A DNA stretch of 7,441 bases. Origin: Polaromonas sp. Lineage in GTDB: Bacteria > Pseudomonadota > Gammaproteobacteria > Burkholderiales > Burkholderiaceae_C. Position 1 is the first letter of the stretch. Each line of letters begins with the position of its first letter. The stretch spans positions 1-7,441 of the forward strand of contig JAJAYS010000379.1 in NCBI GenBank assembly GCA_026786065.1. Direction: 5' to 3'. The position numbers and the translations under genes are program-made. Under the pieces are notes generated by a model. That model had not been told where the DNA came from, did not search any database, and saw nothing but the letters and a program-made list of their open reading frames with translations. Below, piece after piece: positions 5,725-7,441 of this stretch.

Positions 5725-5895
5725 GCAAAGCACTTTAGTCAGCCGCCAGACCCTTTTTGTGCTTTTGGGTTCTGTCCTACGGCATTTTCGGCGGTCTGAA
5801 CGCGGCTGGTTCCTCCTACCATTCAGGGTCGTCCAGATTTATTCAAATTTCATCCAGGCGTGCCCGTGACCCCCACCACTGCACCGGTTTATTTG
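5725..5895. other. Intergenic region with a GTCCTAC motif
   Basis: This spacer upstream of the flavoprotein gene holds no gene I can support. It contains TTCTGTCCTAC at 5770-5780, identical over 11 bases to the core of element A before clsB, here on the plus strand and so pointing away from the flavoprotein gene. A related CTCCTACC lies at about 5813-5820. No clear sigma70 promoter is visible for the flavoprotein gene. Confidence 0.4.
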
Positions 5896-6331
5896 TTACT
5901 CGGCTTCGTGCTGCTCAGGGCTGAGCTGCGCATAAAAAGCCTTGGTGGCGCATTTTGTCTAAGCGCTCCGGCGTTGGCAGCTTCTGCAGCTCTTGCAGCT
6001 CGGCATGCTGCGCGTGCCGGTTCTGCATTGCGTTGGCGGCCAGTTTCATCGCGGTGGTCAAGGCGGTCCAGGCGGGCTCTTGGGCCGGAGTGATTTTCAG
6101 CCTTTCTTTCAGCTCGGGCTGGCGCTGCGCCAGACGCTGCTGCCTTTTTGCCGGGTCGCGGTGGCCCATGCCCATGCTGCGGTCGCCCTCTTTCGCTGCC
6201 GGCGCCTGTATCCCGGATGGGGCGTAACGCGGGCCGGTGTAAAGATTCGTGAATGCGCGACCCGATGTAACGCCCGCTGCGGTGGCTGGGCCGATATACG
6301 CTCTTGGATTTATGCCATATCGGCGTTTCAT
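5896..6331 (-). pseudogene. Decayed Spy/CpxP-like (LTxxQ) periplasmic protein gene
   Basis: The minus-strand frame starting at 6331 encodes 138 residues and stops at 5915. Its middle, DPAKRQQRLAQRQPELKERL then KITPAQEPAWTAL and TPERLDKM, resembles Spy/CpxP-type envelope stress chaperones, whose ITPAQ and LSPEQ segments are variants of the LTxxQ motif. Just after DKMRH the frame is lost. A neighbouring frame from 5946 continues as TKAFYAQLSPEQHEAE and stops at 5896-5898, exactly the expected C-terminal motif of the family. The roughly 20 residues normally found between these parts are absent, indicating an internal deletion with frameshift at about 5944-5950. The N-terminus (MKRRYGINPRAY...) also lacks the expected signal peptide in any frame, so both ends appear damaged. 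An expressed truncated product cannot be excluded, but export would fail. Family assignment is from memory of motifs. Confidence 0.7.
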
Positions 6332-6353
6332 CCCTTACTTACGGGCGTTAACA

Positions 6354-6370
6354 GCTATGAAAAAAATAGC
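6354..6370. repeat. Dispersed hairpin repeat (GCTAT-N7-ATAGC), Comamonadaceae type
   Basis: GCTAT at 6354-6358 is inverted as ATAGC at 6366-6370 around GAAAAAA. The context, GCGTTAACAGCTAT before and AATAGCGCCTG after, resembles the short intergenic repeat with GCTAT..A-rich..ATAGC common in Polaromonas, Acidovorax and relatives. It lies between the degraded Spy-like gene and the thiC promoter. Only one copy is in the window, so its repeated nature cannot be shown here. Confidence 0.5.
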
Positions 6371-6413
6371 GCCTGCAAGCTTGGCAGCCGGCCGGTTGCG
6401 CGTTTGGGCTGGC

Positions 6414-6441
6414 TTGCCAAGAGCTGGTTCCTGCCTACAAT
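6414..6441 (+). promoter_or_regulatory. sigma70-like promoter of thiC
   Basis: TTGCCA at 6414-6419 and TACAAT at 6436-6441 each differ by one base from the sigma70 consensus and are 16 bases apart. The expected start point, about 6448, falls a few bases before the riboswitch P1 helix, as for a riboswitch-controlled leader. Confidence 0.75.
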
Positions 6442-6450
6442 CGCGCCAGC

Positions 6451-6555
6451 TTGTCGGGGTGCCGCAGTTTTTGTCTGTGGCTGAGATCGCATCAGTCCCT
6501 ACGGGGATGCGAGACCCGCTGAACCTGATCGGGGTCATCCCCGCGTAGGGAACAA
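6451..6555 (+). ncRNA. TPP riboswitch (THI element) controlling thiC
   Basis: The aptamer core is recognisable: GGGGTGCC at 6456-6463, CTGAGATC at 6481-6488, ACCCGCTGAACCTGATC at 6514-6530 and CGTAGGGAA near 6544-6552. P1 is closed by TTGT (6451-6454) with ACAA (6552-6555). P3 is formed by TCGCATC (6487-6493) and GATGCGA (6506-6512). P5 is CGGGG-TCAT-CCCCG. It binds thiamine pyrophosphate and lowers expression of thiC when thiamine is plentiful. Position, 91 bases before the thiC start, is as expected. Confidence 0.97.
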
Positions 6556-6646
6556 CGCACTTGGTCCCGGTTTTTTCCGCTGCAGCGGACGACAACCCGG
6601 CTCCCAGGCAGGCTCCTTTTCAACGGACCTCCTGGAGACCCAAGCC
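6556..6646 (+). promoter_or_regulatory. thiC leader / riboswitch expression platform and RBS
   Basis: The 91-base leader has a 14-base palindrome TCCGCTGCAGCGGA at 6576-6589 and a GGAG ribosome-binding site at 6634-6637, nine bases before the ATG. CTCC directly precedes it (CTCCTGGAG), and two upstream GGCTCC segments could also pair with GGAG. No hairpin followed by a T-run is present; the TTTTTT at 6571-6576 precedes the palindrome. Control of translation start by hiding the ribosome-binding site therefore seems more likely than intrinsic termination. This is inference from local pairing only. Confidence 0.45.
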
Positions 6647-7441
6647 ATGGCTAAAACCCGCCTCAACGTCGATACCGCCGATCTCGCCAGCCGCATCACC
6701 CGCACGCCCTTTCCCGGCTCGGCAAAAATTTACATCGAGGGCTCGCGCCCCGACATCCGCGTGCCGTTTCGCGAGGTCACCTTAAGCGACACGCTGGTGG
6801 CCGAAGGACAGGCTACCCGGACTGAGGCGAATCCGCCGCTGCGGCTGTTTGACTCGTCTGGCGTTTATACCGACCCGCTAGCTGCCATCGACATCACGCG
6901 CGGCCTGGCCCCGCTGCGCGGCGCCTGGATCAACGAGCGCCGCGACACCGAGGCGCTGGCCGGCATTAGCAGCGCGTATGGCCGTGAGCGGCTGAACGAC
7001 CCAGCGCTCAGCGCGCTGCGCATGGCGCATGCGCCAGTTCCGCGCCGCGCCCGGGCCGGTGCCAACGTCTCGCAAATGCACTACGCCCGCAAAGGCATCG
7101 TCACGCCCGAGATGGAATTCATCGCGATCCGCGAGAACCTGGTGCGGGCGCAGCTTGCCGAACGGCTGAAGACCGAGCGCATGCCCAAAGCCGGGCATTC
7201 GTTCGGCGCATCGATTCCGAAAGACATCACGCCCGAGTTCGTGCGCGACGAGGTGGCGCGCGGCCGCGCCGTCATCCCGGCCAATATCAACCACACGGAG
7301 CTGGAGCCGATGATCATTGGCCGCAACTTCCTGGTCAAGGTGAACGCCAATATCGGCAACTCGGCCGTCACCTCCTCGATCGAGGAAGAGGTCGAGAAGC
7401 TGGTCTGGAGCACCCGCTGGGGCGCCGACACGGTGATGGAC
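6647..7441 (+). CDS. thiC: Phosphomethylpyrimidine synthase ThiC (5' part)
   Basis: The first 265 codons of ThiC, the radical-SAM enzyme that rearranges 5-aminoimidazole ribonucleotide into hydroxymethylpyrimidine phosphate in thiamine biosynthesis. The gene runs off the right edge; family members are usually around 600-650 residues, so over half is missing, including the C-terminal CxxCxxxxC that carries the [4Fe-4S] cluster. Recognised family blocks include [20 protein letters not shown], the [20 protein letters not shown] segment followed by IREN, the [21 protein letters not shown] segment, the [19 protein letters not shown] segment and the [20 protein letters not shown] segment. The ATG at 6647 has a GGAG site nine bases upstream and a TPP riboswitch before that. 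The reading frame is intact throughout. Confidence 0.98.
   Translation, partial: MAKTRLNVDTADLASRITRTPFPGSAKIYIEGSRPDIRVPFREVTLSDTLVAEGQATRTEANPPLRLFDSSGVYTDPLAAIDITRGLAPLRGAWINERRDTEALAGISSAYGRERLNDPALSALRMAHAPVPRRARAGANVSQMHYARKGIVTPEMEFIAIRENLVRAQLAERLKTERMPKAGHSFGASIPKDITPEFVRDEVARGRAVIPANINHTELEPMIIGRNFLVKVNANIGNSAVTSSIEEEVEKLVWSTRWGADTVMD

Noticed and set aside
4927..5799. 290-codon open frame on the plus strand
   Set aside because: Antisense to the FMN reductase-type gene, whose conserved motifs define the true strand.
6249..6548. 99-codon plus-strand frame, including an ATG at 6358 followed by an A-run
   Set aside because: It runs through the thiC promoter and TPP riboswitch and ends inside the aptamer; structural RNA conservation explains the sequence.
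6878..7431. Minus-strand frames within thiC
   Set aside because: Antisense shadows of a well-conserved ThiC reading frame.
1..7441. CRISPR arrays, tRNA or rRNA genes, complete insertion sequences
   Set aside because: No regularly spaced repeats apart from the in-gene 114-bp period, no cloverleaf-like segments noticed, and no transposase frame.

Overview
The window is GC-rich, uses alternative GTG starts, and shows gene content and regulatory signals typical of Burkholderiales, most likely Comamonadaceae (a Polaromonas- or Rhodoferax-like organism). The support for this is an E. coli-type LexA box, ThiC and flavoprotein sequences of betaproteobacterial character, and a GCTAT(A/T-rich)ATAGC dispersed repeat that I associate with Comamonadaceae genomes. 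The assignment rests on sequence resemblance from memory, not on a database search.

Layout, left to right. At 1-129 (minus) is the first 43 codons of a radical-SAM protein of the putative DNA modification/repair family that travels with a uracil-DNA-glycosylase-like partner. A near-perfect SOS box overlaps its GTG start. From 207 to 3751 (all minus, read right to left) lies the three-gene set ybhP - clsB - ybhN, in the same order as in E. coli: an endonuclease/exonuclease/phosphatase-fold protein, an HKD-type cardiolipin synthase B, and a multi-pass membrane protein of the LPG-synthase transmembrane family. clsB and ybhN are separated by only 5 nt. ybhP and clsB are separated by about 220 nt, which hold a second copy of a 42-nt element that also lies upstream of ybhP.

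From 3752 to 4126 is a divergent intergenic region. On its right (plus strand) is a short secreted, glycine/alanine/lysine-rich, apparently disordered protein built from a 38-residue tandem repeat. It ends at two hairpins, the second a strong Rho-independent terminator (4591-4621). From 4654 to 5724 (minus) is an NADPH-dependent FMN reductase-type flavoprotein with a cluster of five cysteines. From 5896 to 6331 (minus) is a decayed Spy/CpxP-like (LTxxQ) periplasmic protein gene carrying an internal deletion and frameshift. From 6354 onward are a dispersed hairpin repeat, a sigma70-like promoter, a TPP riboswitch and the 5' 265 codons of thiC (plus), which runs off the window.

Functionally, this is a membrane-phospholipid operon, an SOS-linked DNA repair gene, envelope/stress-type genes and the start of thiamine biosynthesis. 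The least explained signals are the 42-nt element repeated before ybhP and clsB, the related GTCCTAC motifs in two other spacers, and the repeat-built secreted protein. I see no CRISPR array, tRNA, rRNA or complete mobile element.
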